Assembly (NCBI GenBank): GCA_910580195.1
Contig: CAJTWA010000008.1
Coordinates: forward strand, 1 to 64,000
Source: an uncultured Lachnospiraceae bacterium
GTDB taxonomy: Bacteria > Bacillota > Clostridia > Lachnospirales > Lachnospiraceae
Reading direction: 5' to 3'
Length of the DNA: 64,000 bases
Below the pieces are notes generated by a model, which was not told where the DNA came from, searched no databases, and saw only the letters and a program-made list of their open reading frames with translations. Positions 32,744-41,260 of this stretch are shown here, one piece after another. The number at the start of each line of letters is the position of its first letter. Within the stretch, counting starts at the first letter, position 1. Position numbers and translations under genes: made by a program.

Positions 32744-34192
32744 CTATATCCCTCCGATGTTTTCCTCGAACAGCCCCTTCAAGTTGCTAAACTGTTCCAT
32801 GGCCTTATCATACTTTTCCTTGCGGACATTCATCTCCAAGCGGAAGGCAGCCTTCTTCAGCTCCTGCGGGCCTTCCTCCAACAGTTCCTTGATGTTATGG
32901 GAAAATGTTTCTGCCCGGTCCCATGCCCCCACTTCCATGCAAAGGACCAGCTTCTCCATTTTACTTCGGAGCTCTCCCACATTTTCAGGAGTGCCGTAAT
33001 GGAAAATTTCCCCGATATTTTCAAATTTCGACATGTCTTGGTTCTGGTTGATAAATTCAAACTGCCCCCGGACGCTGTTTTCCCCTTTCTTATCCTGTGC
33101 CACATGGAGCCTTACGGAATAGGAAAAGCTGCTGCCCTTCCCTTTCTCGCTGTCCAGATGGATGCTGCCGTGCATCAGCTCCACCAGCTGCTTGGTAATG
33201 GCAAGGCCCAGGCCGGTGCCGCCGTATTTGCGGGTGATAGAGGCGTCCACCTGTGAAAAACTTTTGAAAAGCTTATCTTTTTCCTCTTGGGAAATCCCAA
33301 TCCCGGTATCGGAAACCACGAAAAACAGCTCAATTTCATCGTCAAACTGCACCGTCTTCGTTACCTCTATATTGATGTAGCCCACGCTGGTAAACTTGAC
33401 GGCGTTGGACAGGAGGTTGTTTAAAATCTGGGTCAGGCGCAGCTCATCCCCAATCAGGAATTCCGGGATTGCTTTGTCTATATTTACCATAATATGTAAG
33501 CCTTTGGCATTAATTGCCATAATATTTGTTTCCACCGCATGGTTTACCATCTGGTAAAAATTAAATTCCTTCTGCTCAAGGGTAAATTTCCCAGCCCCCA
33601 GCTTTGAAAAATCCAAAATATTGGTGATAATCGCCGACATGTTCTCACAGCACCGGGTAATAATTTCCAAGGTCCGCTTCTGCTCCCCGGTGGCCCCTGC
33701 CTCCAGCATGTTTGTCACATGGCCCCGGATGCCGTTGACTGGGGTTCTAAGCTCATGGGTCACATTCGCCACAAATTCATTCCGCACCTTGATGGTTTCC
33801 TCCATCTCCTCCTTCATGCGGACAAGTTTCCGCTCCGTTTCAATGCGCTTTGCTACATTGATGGCAAAAATTAAGCAGTAAGGGCCATCCACCACAGCCG
33901 TCATGCGCACCGGGAAACAGGTCCCATTCTTCCGGTACATCATGCCTTCCCCCATTTCCGCCACCTTATCCAAAAAAGCCTCTTTTGCCCCTTCCTCCTG
34001 CTGCAATTCTGCTGGGAAAAGGGTAAAAAGGCTGATCTTTGTCAGTTCTTCCCCATATCCAAGGTCTTCCTTGGCCTGCCTGTTGCCATATAAGATATTC
34101 CCTGCCCTGTCAAAACGTACGATAATCTCCAAAGCCACATCCGCAAGCCGGTAAAAATCTTCTGCTTGGAATGTTTCCTGTCCCTGCTCCAT
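32744..34192 (-). CDS. PAS-domain sensor histidine kinase with C-terminal Hpt-like region
   Basis: Cytosolic kinase with no membrane segments. PAS domain near residues 10-140; HisKA with the phospho-His in NVTHELRTPVNGIRG; HATPase with NLLSNAVKF, DTGIGIS and GGTGLGLAI; then about 90 residues of helices with FSHNIKELL that look like a degenerate Hpt domain. I chose ATG at 34192 (MEQGQETF): the longer frame begins at a TTG that is itself the -35 box. 482 residues. Its partner is the REC-HD-GYP protein that follows. Confidence 0.88.
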   Translation of the reverse strand: MEQGQETFQAEDFYRLADVALEIIVRFDRAGNILYGNRQAKEDLGYGEELTKISLFTLFPAELQQEEGAKEAFLDKVAEMGEGMMYRKNGTCFPVRMTAVVDGPYCLIFAINVAKRIETERKLVRMKEEMEETIKVRNEFVANVTHELRTPVNGIRGHVTNMLEAGATGEQKRTLEIITRCCENMSAIITNILDFSKLGAGKFTLEQKEFNFYQMVNHAVETNIMAINAKGLHIMVNIDKAIPEFLIGDELRLTQILNNLLSNAVKFTSVGYINIEVTKTVQFDDEIELFFVVSDTGIGISQEEKDKLFKSFSQVDASITRKYGGTGLGLAITKQLVELMHGSIHLDSEKGKGSSFSYSVRLHVAQDKKGENSVRGQFEFINQNQDMSKFENIGEIFHYGTPENVGELRSKMEKLVLCMEVGAWDRAETFSHNIKELLEEGPQELKKAAFRLEMNVRKEKYDKAMEQFSNLKGLFEENIGGI

Positions 34193-34259
34193 TGCTCCTG
34201 CCCCTTCCTTGCATAATTTTCGTTTTCCGCCCGTGTTTCCTGCTTCTTTCGCTGGTTTT

Positions 34260-34288
34260 AGTATACTTTCTACAAAATTTCGTGTCAA
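34260..34288 (-). promoter_or_regulatory. Promoter of the kinase/HD-GYP unit
   Basis: TTGACA (34283-34288), 17 bases, TATACT (34260-34265) on the minus strand. Lies just after the terminator of the receptor gene upstream. Confidence 0.8.
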
Positions 34289-34298
34289 GTGAAAATTA

Positions 34299-34340
34299 GG
34301 GCTGCCGCATTAAGGATAGAATCCCCTTAATGCGCAGCCC
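34299..34340 (-). terminator. Terminator of the FIST/soluble-receptor unit
   Basis: Arms gggctgccgcattaagg and ccttaatgcgcagccc, about 16 pairs with one bulge, followed by TAATTTTC on the minus strand. Confidence 0.85.
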
Positions 34341-34370
34341 AGCCCCTGATGCCAGAAGGGCTTCCTGCCC

Positions 34371-35306
34371 TTAAGCATCGTAATCCTCTATGATAGGAGG
34401 AATCTGCGACAGCATATTGTCCACGTCCTCAAACATCGCGCTCTTGGTAGTGCCCAGCTTGCTTGCGGACTCAATATAGTGCATAACCTCCTGATGCTTC
34501 ACCTTAGTCCGCTCAAAAAATTCCTGCAGGGTAGCAAGGCCTTGGCCGGACTCCCCGATTGCCCTTGCAATCTCGTCCTGCACGGCCGTAGCCCCTTCCG
34601 CCGCCTCGGTAATCTTGTCAAACATCCCATATGTATCGTCCACTTTCACAAGGCTTTCCTCCAAGGCCTCCTGGGAAGTTGCGATGCTGGCGTTAAGCTG
34701 CTCCGTGCCCTGCTCCACGTCGCTGATGCTGGAATTCACTTCCGCCACCAGCTTCTTAATCTCCTCTGCCAAGGCCTTCACTTCCACAGCCACTACCGCA
34801 AAGCCTTTTCCCTGCTCCCCAGCCCTTGCAGCCTCTATGGTGGCATTTAAGGCAAGGATGTTGGTCTGGTCAGCGATGGTGATGATTTTGCTGGTGCATT
34901 TCTTGATTTTCTTCACAGCCTCCAGAAAAGCCCCGAAGGTATTTTCAATTTCATCAAAATGCGATTCTACCTGCTTGGAGCTGCTCTTTAAAGCCTCTAC
35001 CCCTTCTTGGGCTTGGCCTACCGACTGTGCAATCTCGCCTTTCACCCCTTCAAACTGGCTTGAGGCTTGGTTAATATTGGTAAAGGACTGCCCAAAGTTC
35101 TGCAGCTGCACATAAAAATTCTCTGCCTCGTCCAAAACCTCGTGGAAAGAGGTGTTCACCATGCCAAGCTCCTGCAGGGAATCCACTTCCTTCTGCATTA
35201 GTTCCTGCTCATATTCCTTTAAGCTCTTTGCCACGTACACCACTGGGTACAAGCTGTCCTTCCGTTCTCTTTTCAGTTCTTTTTTTGCTTCTTTCCAGTA
35301 TCCCAT
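34371..35306 (-). CDS. Soluble methyl-accepting chemotaxis protein
   Basis: 311 residues with no membrane segment. It begins with a basic, helical stretch and consists mainly of the receptor hairpin with tip IITIADQTNILALNATIEAARAGEQGKGF. There is no recognisable sensor domain of its own. It starts 12 bases after a FIST-domain gene, which suggests the FIST protein is its sensor partner. AAAGGGGG precedes the ATG. C-terminus EDYDA differs from the FxKY end of the membrane receptors. Confidence 0.9.
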   Translation of the reverse strand: MGYWKEAKKELKRERKDSLYPVVYVAKSLKEYEQELMQKEVDSLQELGMVNTSFHEVLDEAENFYVQLQNFGQSFTNINQASSQFEGVKGEIAQSVGQAQEGVEALKSSSKQVESHFDEIENTFGAFLEAVKKIKKCTSKIITIADQTNILALNATIEAARAGEQGKGFAVVAVEVKALAEEIKKLVAEVNSSISDVEQGTEQLNASIATSQEALEESLVKVDDTYGMFDKITEAAEGATAVQDEIARAIGESGQGLATLQEFFERTKVKHQEVMHYIESASKLGTTKSAMFEDVDNMLSQIPPIIEDYDA

Positions 35307-35318
35307 TTCTGTCCCCCT

Positions 35319-36389
35319 TTACTCAAACACCACGCAGGTCATGGACTGGTTCACGAACCGGTTATTGTAATGTTCCCCATAACCCACAAGGCCCGCATGG
35401 TTCCCTAGGGTCCCCATTTCCTGCAGATATTCCTGCATATAATGGTTTTCCGTAAACAGCAGGTACCGGAACAGGCAGTTCACCGAAAATACGGCAGATA
35501 TCTTGGGGAAATCATGGCGTATCTGCTGTATGGTATCCTTCACAGTTTTCTTGTAATCGCCCAGCTCCAGCAGGACCAGCACGTCGGAATCATTCACCTG
35601 CCTAAAACAGGTTAAGGCATTGCCTTCCACTTCCTTAATGGAAACAATGCACACGTCGTCCCCGGTGAGCCGCCCAAAGGGGTTGCGGAAGGTCTGGGTG
35701 GTAATCTGCTGTTCCGTGACATGCAGGATGTTCTGGTACACCTGCTTGGCGGGCTGCCCGTTCAGTTCCCCAATCATGTACTTTGCCTTGTCTGTCTTGG
35801 AGGCGATAAAACGGTGCTGCTGCATCTCTTTGTAAATATTTTCCTTATAAGCCTTTACCTTGCCGCCCTTGTTTTTCACCAGCACATAAGCCACTGCATC
35901 TTCATACACTTTCCCATTGGCAGACACTTTCCCAGCGTCCCCGGTCCCGCCTGCCAGCGGAATGCCCCTGTGCTTCAATACGCTGTACATGGTGGTGAGC
36001 ACGCAGGCATCATTCCCGGAACAGAAATCAATGCACGCCGTATCATTCCCGGCAGCGCCCACCTTCTCTACATCACGTTCCAAACGGTTAATATATTTCA
36101 CCGGCATGACGGAAACTTTCTCCAGCACGTTGGCTGCCGCAGCTACCCCGCCGTAGTAAGCCACAACCCCCACGCCCTTTTCCACCATCCGGGTATCGTA
36201 GCTCATCCCAATGCAGCCAATGCTGGGCACACCCGGGAACAGCCTTTCCAGCTCTTCCACATGGGACTCAAACTGGCTGTCATTGGACATCAGCAGAATC
36301 ACCTGCGGGTCTTTCAGCCCTTGGACCGCTTTCTTCAAATCGCCGCTCTGGCTCATACCAAAAAACTGTTTCACACTATTGTCCCTCAC
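35319..36389 (-). CDS. FIST-domain sensory protein
   Basis: 356 residues containing FIST_N (about 25-205, with SIGCIGMSYDTRMVEKGVGVVAYY and GGTGDAGKV) and FIST_C (about 215-350, with NPFGRLTGDDVCIVSI and FSVNCLFRYLLF). FIST domains are thought to bind small ligands, possibly amino acids, and are usually found with signalling modules. No membrane segment. It heads an operon with a soluble chemoreceptor, so the two probably form a split cytosolic receptor. Promoter at 36498-36526. Confidence 0.85.
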   Translation of the reverse strand: MRDNSVKQFFGMSQSGDLKKAVQGLKDPQVILLMSNDSQFESHVEELERLFPGVPSIGCIGMSYDTRMVEKGVGVVAYYGGVAAAANVLEKVSVMPVKYINRLERDVEKVGAAGNDTACIDFCSGNDACVLTTMYSVLKHRGIPLAGGTGDAGKVSANGKVYEDAVAYVLVKNKGGKVKAYKENIYKEMQQHRFIASKTDKAKYMIGELNGQPAKQVYQNILHVTEQQITTQTFRNPFGRLTGDDVCIVSIKEVEGNALTCFRQVNDSDVLVLLELGDYKKTVKDTIQQIRHDFPKISAVFSVNCLFRYLLFTENHYMQEYLQEMGTLGNHAGLVGYGEHYNNRFVNQSMTCVVFE

Positions 36390-36497
36390 TTCCTTCTATG
36401 GTTCTCCTGTAGTAACATCTGCGCGGCGCGCAAAATGCCCAACCCCCTCAATCTTGAGGGGATAGGGAAGTTGATGCGGGCTTGCCCGCTTTGTTCT

Positions 36498-36526
36498 ATC
36501 TTACCGTATCTAGGCTGGAAGGTCAA
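36498..36526 (-). promoter_or_regulatory. Promoter of the FIST/receptor unit
   Basis: TTGACC (36521-36526), 17 bases, TAAGAT (36498-36503). The leader then has two hairpins: gcgggc/gcccgc and ccccctcaa/ttgagggg. No known riboswitch class recognised. Confidence 0.65.
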
Positions 36527-36529
36527 TTA

Positions 36530-37873
36530 CTATTTCAGCGCCTCCAGAGCCTTTAAGACCTGATTGTCATGCAGGGGATTGTACTCCTCCCCTTCTTCCC
36601 CTTGGTACTCATATTCCAGCTCAATGTCCGGGCTGATGCCCACATCATGGATATAGTTCCCATTGGGGGTAAAATACTTGGCCATGGTGACTTTTACCGC
36701 GCTCCCGTCGTCCATCGGGACAATGGTCTGCACAATCCCTTTCCCAAAGGAAGTGGTCCCCACCAGCGTCCCATATTTATAATCCTTGATGGCACCGGCA
36801 AAAATTTCGGAGGCGCTTGCGCTGTTGCCATTAATCAGTACTGCCATGGGAATCTCCATGTGGGTTTTATCAGATTTAAAATCTGTGCGGTTGCCGTATT
36901 TATCTTCCGTATAGACCAAAACCCCTTCCGGCAGGAACAGATCCAGCATTTTGCACACCGACTGGAGCACGCCGCCCGGGTTATCCCGTAAATCCACGAT
37001 GACTGAGGCCATGCCCTGCCCCTGCAGCTCCTTGATGGCTGCTTCAAACTGTTCCGGGGTGGACTCTGAAAATTCAGAAACCTGCACAAACCCTACATTC
37101 CCTTCCAGCATTTGGTGCTGGACCGTGGGGACTTCAATCTGGCGGCGCACCACGTCCAATTCCACATGGTTCTCTTCCCCTTCCCGCAGAAGCTCCAAAT
37201 GCACGGTGGTCCCTTCTTCCCCTTTGATATGGGTCACAAGCTCTGAAAGCTCCATGCTGTCCCCGTCAATTTCCCCTACTTTTACAATCATGTCCCCGTC
37301 TTTCACCCCTGCCTCTTCCGCAGGCGTGCCGGGATATACATGGAGGATTGTCACAACCTTCGTATTGATATTCTGGGTCAGGACTGCGCCGATGCCGTAG
37401 TAAACCCCGGAGGTGCTCTCTGTCAGGGACTTATAATCTTCTGCCGTATAATAGGCGGAATAAGGGTCCCCCAGCCCCTCTACCATCCCGGTGTACATGC
37501 CTTCCACCAAGGCCTTCTCATCAATGTCGTCATAATAATACTGGTCTATCAGGCCTGCAATTTCCCCCACCTTTTTCTCCACGTCGCTGCGGGAAACGGC
37601 ATCTTTTGTATTTTCCTCCTGCTCCGCCTGCGTGCTGCGCTGGGCGCGGCCTGCCTTAGCGCCAAGCCATAAGCCCCCCAGCACTGCCGTAACGACAAGC
37701 AGCGTCACAAGGCTGCCTACTGCAGCCCCTTTCCCAAACCCGGATTTCTTCTTTCCCTGCCCATCCTGGCCCTGCAGCCAAGCGTCCGGCCATTCCTGAT
37801 GGGGCTGCCCTGATTCTTGGTAACGGTGCAGCCCTTCCTGCCCCTGCGGTTCAAAGTTTTCTTGGTTGCCCAT
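36530..37873 (-). CDS. S41-family carboxy-terminal processing protease
   Basis: Membrane-anchored protease acting outside the membrane. A Gln-rich cytosolic start of about 45 residues, one membrane helix (AAVGSLVTLLVVTAVLGGLW), a PDZ domain (about 165-250, PGTPAEEAGVKDGDMIV) and the S41 core with Ser in INGNSASASE and Lys in TSFGKGIVQT. 447 residues, standard CtpA form. It lies downstream of ftsEX on the same strand; in other bacteria FtsEX partners with cell-wall hydrolases and proteases, but a link here is inference. Confidence 0.92.
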   Translation of the reverse strand: MGNQENFEPQGQEGLHRYQESGQPHQEWPDAWLQGQDGQGKKKSGFGKGAAVGSLVTLLVVTAVLGGLWLGAKAGRAQRSTQAEQEENTKDAVSRSDVEKKVGEIAGLIDQYYYDDIDEKALVEGMYTGMVEGLGDPYSAYYTAEDYKSLTESTSGVYYGIGAVLTQNINTKVVTILHVYPGTPAEEAGVKDGDMIVKVGEIDGDSMELSELVTHIKGEEGTTVHLELLREGEENHVELDVVRRQIEVPTVQHQMLEGNVGFVQVSEFSESTPEQFEAAIKELQGQGMASVIVDLRDNPGGVLQSVCKMLDLFLPEGVLVYTEDKYGNRTDFKSDKTHMEIPMAVLINGNSASASEIFAGAIKDYKYGTLVGTTSFGKGIVQTIVPMDDGSAVKVTMAKYFTPNGNYIHDVGISPDIELEYEYQGEEGEEYNPLHDNQVLKALEALK

Positions 37874-37990
37874 GCTATTCCTCTTTTCTCATACTATGTT
37901 TTTCCTAATCTTAGCACATGAATACGTCCATATTGTGAATTATTCCCATCGCCTGCCTGAAAAATAGTTTCCACAGGATATGCCCCCGCC

Positions 37991-38076
37991 TTTGCCCCTG
38001 CAGAGCCTTCCGGCGCTTGCGGGCTGCCTGCGTTTTGCCCCCGCTAAACCTTCAGGTGCTTGCGGATTGTCACGCG
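37991..38076. repeat. 43-base tandem duplication of the ftsX 3' end
   Basis: tttgcccccgct at 38034 (covering the last ftsX codons) recurs as tttgcccctgca at 37991 just past the stop, followed in both by ccttc(a/c)gg(t/c)gcttgcgg. About 75% identical over 40 bases. Confidence 0.7.
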
Positions 38077-38961
38077 GCTCCCAAGGAACCCAATCCCTAC
38101 CCCAAGGACCAAGCCTACCGGCACAAGGGTGGAAAATACCTTGTCCACCGGCAGAAATTCCATCATGTTGTTGAGCCAGAGGAACTTCTCCCCCACATAC
38201 ACAATAATCCTGCGGTACATCTGGTAGAGCACCAGAAGCGGGATCCCGGAGCCGATAATCCCAATCAGGACCCCTTCCACAATAAAAGGCGCGCGCACAA
38301 AGTAATCCGTGGCGCCAATTAATTTCATAATGGCAATTTCCTCCCGCCTTACTGCAATGCCGATGGTGACGGTATTGCTGATTAGGAACACCGCCACGCA
38401 CAGGAGGATTAAGATAATCCCCGCCGACACATACCCAATCAGCCGGTTGAAATCCGTTAAGGTATTCGCCGCCATATCCGAGCTTTTCACTTCCTTCACC
38501 CCGTCTAGGGACTCAAGGAAGGTCACCAAGGATTTCTGCATGGAAATGTCGTTCATATAGACCTCGTAATGGGCTGAATTGGCAAGGGGGTTGTCCTCCG
38601 CAAACCCTTCCGCCATGTCCTCGGCCCCTTTGAAATAAATTTTCTGGAATTTCTCCCATGCCTCTTCGGCCGAAACAAACTTCTTTTCCGACACCTCCAC
38701 CCGTTTCCCAATCTGCTCCCCGATTTCATCCATCTGTGCCTGCGTTGCGCCTTCTACGAAAAATACCGTAACGGCAACCCCGGATTCTACCTCCCGGACC
38801 ACGCTCTGGAAATTCACTACCACAGAATAAAAGACCCCAAAGAGGAAAATGCAGGCGGACATGGTGGCGATAGAAGCCAAGGAAAACATTTTATTTTTCC
38901 AGATATTCTTTGCCCCCTGTATCAATGTATAGAAAAATGTACTAATCCTCATAACTGCCAC
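38044..38961 (-). CDS. ftsX: Cell division protein FtsX
   Basis: Permease-like partner of FtsE that controls peptidoglycan hydrolases during division. One helix near the N-terminus, a large outer domain (about residues 45-170), then three helices, the FtsX/MacB topology of four. 305 residues. Its ATG lies 20 bases inside the end of ftsE. A degenerate copy of its 3' end follows the stop. Confidence 0.94.
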   Translation of the reverse strand: MAVMRISTFFYTLIQGAKNIWKNKMFSLASIATMSACIFLFGVFYSVVVNFQSVVREVESGVAVTVFFVEGATQAQMDEIGEQIGKRVEVSEKKFVSAEEAWEKFQKIYFKGAEDMAEGFAEDNPLANSAHYEVYMNDISMQKSLVTFLESLDGVKEVKSSDMAANTLTDFNRLIGYVSAGIILILLCVAVFLISNTVTIGIAVRREEIAIMKLIGATDYFVRAPFIVEGVLIGIIGSGIPLLVLYQMYRRIIVYVGEKFLWLNNMMEFLPVDKVFSTLVPVGLVLGVGIGFLGSRVTIRKHLKV

Positions 38962-39625
38962 CTACCCGCTCATCATCAATGACAACGCCTTGGCGCATGG
39001 TAATGACGCGCTTTTTCATTGCCCTTACAATCTCTAAGTTATGGGTCACTACAAGGACCGTGGTGCCCCTCTGGTTGATTTCCTCTAACAGCTTCATAAT
39101 CTCCCATGCATTGTGGGCGTCTAAGTTCCCGGTAGGCTCGTCGGCCAGAAGGATTTTCGGCTCGTTCACCAACGCCCGGGCAATGGCTACCCGCTGCTGC
39201 TCCCCGCCGGAAATTTCCTTGGGGTAGGACTTATATTTTGCCGCAAGGCCTACCATGGATAGGACTGCCGGTACCTTCCTGCGCATCGTCTTTACCGGCT
39301 TCCCCACAGCCCTCTGGGCAAAGGCTACGTTTTCATACACATTCCGGTCCTTTAACAGCCGGAAGTCTTGGAACACCACGCCGATGTTCCGCCGGAACCT
39401 AGGGATGTCCCTGTGGCGGATGCTCCCCAGCTTCTGGTTGTTGATGGTAATGCTCCCCTTGGTGGGCTCTAACTCCTTTAGCAGAAGCTTAATCAAAGTA
39501 GATTTCCCGGAACCGCTGTCCCCCACCACAAATACGAATTCCCCGGGCTCAATATACAGGCTTACGTCGTTTAAAGCCGGAATCCCGGCAGAGTAAGCCT
39601 TGCTGACATTTTCCAGTTTTATCAT
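38942..39625 (-). CDS. ftsE: Cell division ATP-binding protein FtsE
   Basis: ABC ATPase of the FtsEX complex. Walker A GDSGSGKST, signature EISGGEQQRVAIARAL, Walker B ILLADEPTGNLD, switch His VVTHN. ATG at 39625 (MIKLENVSKAY) gives 227 residues and puts it 10 bases after GGA in the dispersed leader element; the upstream in-frame start covers that element and is rejected. Confidence 0.95.
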   Translation of the reverse strand: MIKLENVSKAYSAGIPALNDVSLYIEPGEFVFVVGDSGSGKSTLIKLLLKELEPTKGSITINNQKLGSIRHRDIPRFRRNIGVVFQDFRLLKDRNVYENVAFAQRAVGKPVKTMRRKVPAVLSMVGLAAKYKSYPKEISGGEQQRVAIARALVNEPKILLADEPTGNLDAHNAWEIMKLLEEINQRGTTVLVVTHNLEIVRAMKKRVITMRQGVVIDDERVGGSYED

Positions 39626-39746
39626 AATCACCCATTCCTTTCGCTCCATCCAAGCACAGGCTGCAAGGAAAAATTATATTTCCCATAGCAGGCGCCTGCG
39701 CCGCAGTCCCCTAATGTGCTGTCCGGGCTATCTTCCGGCCAGTACG
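39626..39746 (-). repeat. Dispersed leader element, copy 3 (ftsE)
   Basis: Minus strand, 5' to 3': TAGCGTACTGGCCGGA (as in the ktrA copy), then a GGGAAAtataaTTTTTCC hairpin (as in the purE copy), then GCGAAAGGAATGGGTGATT before the ATG. It is the longest copy and joins the two partial ones. Confidence 0.65.
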
Positions 39747-40835
39747 CTAGTAGTCCAACGATTCCATATATTTCATGTACTTCACTACCATCAGGGCAAT
39801 TTTAAATGTGATGGCGTCCTCAAACACCCGCAAATCCAGCCCCGTGCTCTTCTGCAATTTGTCCAGCCGGTACACAAGGGTATTCCGGTGGATGTACAGC
39901 TGCCTTGAGGTTTCCGAAACATTCAAGCTGTTCTCGAAAAACTTATTGATGGTAGTCAGGGTTTCTTCGTCAAATTCGTCCGGGGACTTCCCGTCGAAAA
40001 TTTCCTTGATGAACATTTTGCACAAGGGGATGGGGAGCTGGTAAATCAGCCGCCCAATGCCCAGCGTGGAATAGGCGATTACCTGCCGCTCCTGAAAGAA
40101 AATCTTCCCTACGTCCAGCGCCATCCGGGCTTCTTTATAGGAACGGGAAACCTCCTTAATCTCGTTGACCACCGTGCCGTAGGCAATGTGGATTTCCAAG
40201 TCGTCGTTGCTGCGGAACAAGCCCAAGATGACCTCCGCCGTCTTGTTCAGCTCCTCATAGCCCTCATTGTCCATGACTTCTTTTACCACAATAATATTTT
40301 TCTCGTCTACTGCCGTAATAAAATCCCGGGACTTGCCCCCGAGGAGCCCCCGCACCCGTTCCAGTTCGTTCCCGTCTTTTTCCCGGTTGGTTTCCACAAT
40401 GAACACGACGCGCCTTGCCTCCGTGTCAATATGGAGCTTCTTGGCGCGGTTGTAGATGTCCACCAGAAGCAGGTTGTCAAGCAGCAGGTTCTTCACGAAA
40501 TTATCCTTGTCAAACCGCTCCTTGTAAGCCACCAGCAGGTTCTGTATCTGGAAGCTGGCAATCTTCCCAATCATATAGACGTCTTCGCTGTCGCCCTTTG
40601 CAAGCAAAATATATTCCAGCTGGTGCTCGTCAAAAACTTTAAAAAACTGGCATCCTAAAAACACTTGGCTATCCGCAGGAGATTCTACAAATGCCAGCGC
40701 CGCCGCCACATAGCTGTCTGTATCCTGAAAAGTTGCCGCCAACACCTTGCCTTCCGTATCAATGATACATAAATCAATTCTGGTAATGCCCTTTAACCCG
40801 TCAATTGTACTTTGAAGTATCTGATTCGAAATCAT
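39747..40835 (-). CDS. PucR/CdaR-type transcriptional regulator
   Basis: 362 residues from ATG 40835 (AAGGAG upstream). N-terminal region of about 150 residues similar to sugar-diacid sensor domains, a middle GGDEF-like CdaR domain, and a C-terminal PucR helix-turn-helix (LNVSETSRQLYIHRNTLVYRLDKL). Members control purine, sugar-acid or amino-acid catabolism. It lies directly upstream of ftsE with its own promoter; the target genes are not evident from the neighbourhood. Confidence 0.88.
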   Translation of the reverse strand: MISNQILQSTIDGLKGITRIDLCIIDTEGKVLAATFQDTDSYVAAALAFVESPADSQVFLGCQFFKVFDEHQLEYILLAKGDSEDVYMIGKIASFQIQNLLVAYKERFDKDNFVKNLLLDNLLLVDIYNRAKKLHIDTEARRVVFIVETNREKDGNELERVRGLLGGKSRDFITAVDEKNIIVVKEVMDNEGYEELNKTAEVILGLFRSNDDLEIHIAYGTVVNEIKEVSRSYKEARMALDVGKIFFQERQVIAYSTLGIGRLIYQLPIPLCKMFIKEIFDGKSPDEFDEETLTTINKFFENSLNVSETSRQLYIHRNTLVYRLDKLQKSTGLDLRVFEDAITFKIALMVVKYMKYMESLDY

Positions 40836-40959
40836 TTGCTTCACTCCTTTTCCATTCCATCTGCATGCTGTTCTCTTTCTGGCAGGGGTGCCCCGCCTTT
40901 TGTGCATAATTTCCGTTGCTGCTTCTCGCTTGGGCGTTTGCTTTCAGTCAACTTTCACA

Positions 40960-40988
40960 ATTCTATTCCCACTATTTTAGGAAAACAA
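40960..40988 (-). promoter_or_regulatory. Promoter of the PucR-type gene
   Basis: TTGTTT (40983-40988), 17 bases, TAGAAT (40960-40965) on the minus strand. Confidence 0.55.
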
Positions 40989-41032
40989 AACAACTCCATA
41001 TGTATTTTAATGCAATATTACAAAAAAAGAAA

Positions 41033-41064
41033 GAGGAAATCCATATTTTTTTATGCATTTCCTC
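41033..41064 (-). terminator. Terminator downstream of the YitT gene
   Basis: Arms gaggaaat and atttcctc, followed on the minus strand by TTTCTTTTTTT. It lies about 200 bases after the yitT stop, beyond the direct repeat. Confidence 0.75.
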
Positions 41065-41149
41065 AATTTTTTTCCAGATGTTTCCTTTCGGAGGGTAGCC
41101 ATAGTGTACAAAAATGCAGAAAATTCCCGCGGAGGCTTTGCCGGAAGGG

Positions 41150-41250
41150 AAGCACCCGTCATTGCCGCCCCGGCGAAAGGGCCATGCTTGCCTTCCTGCC
41201 GCCGTGCTGGGAGGCAAGCGCCCATCATTGCCTGCCCGGCGAAAGGGCCA
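41150..41250. repeat. 35-base direct repeat, 66-base period
   Basis: Copies at 41150-41184 and 41216-41250 differ at four or five positions (aagc(a/g)ccc(g/a)tcattgcc...cggcgaaagggcca). Lies just after the yitT stop. Confidence 0.88.
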
Positions 41251-41260
41251 AATGGCTGTC

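Larger units (their letters stand above)
40836..41260. other. Gene-free stretch between the PucR gene and yitT
   Basis: 425 bases. Holds the PucR-gene promoter (40960-40988), the YitT terminator (41033-41064) and a 35-base direct repeat with 66-base period. No gene. Confidence 0.75.

Noticed and set aside
35721..36563. 280-codon plus-strand frame opposite the FIST gene
   Set aside because: Antisense shadow that continues through a promoter and hairpins.
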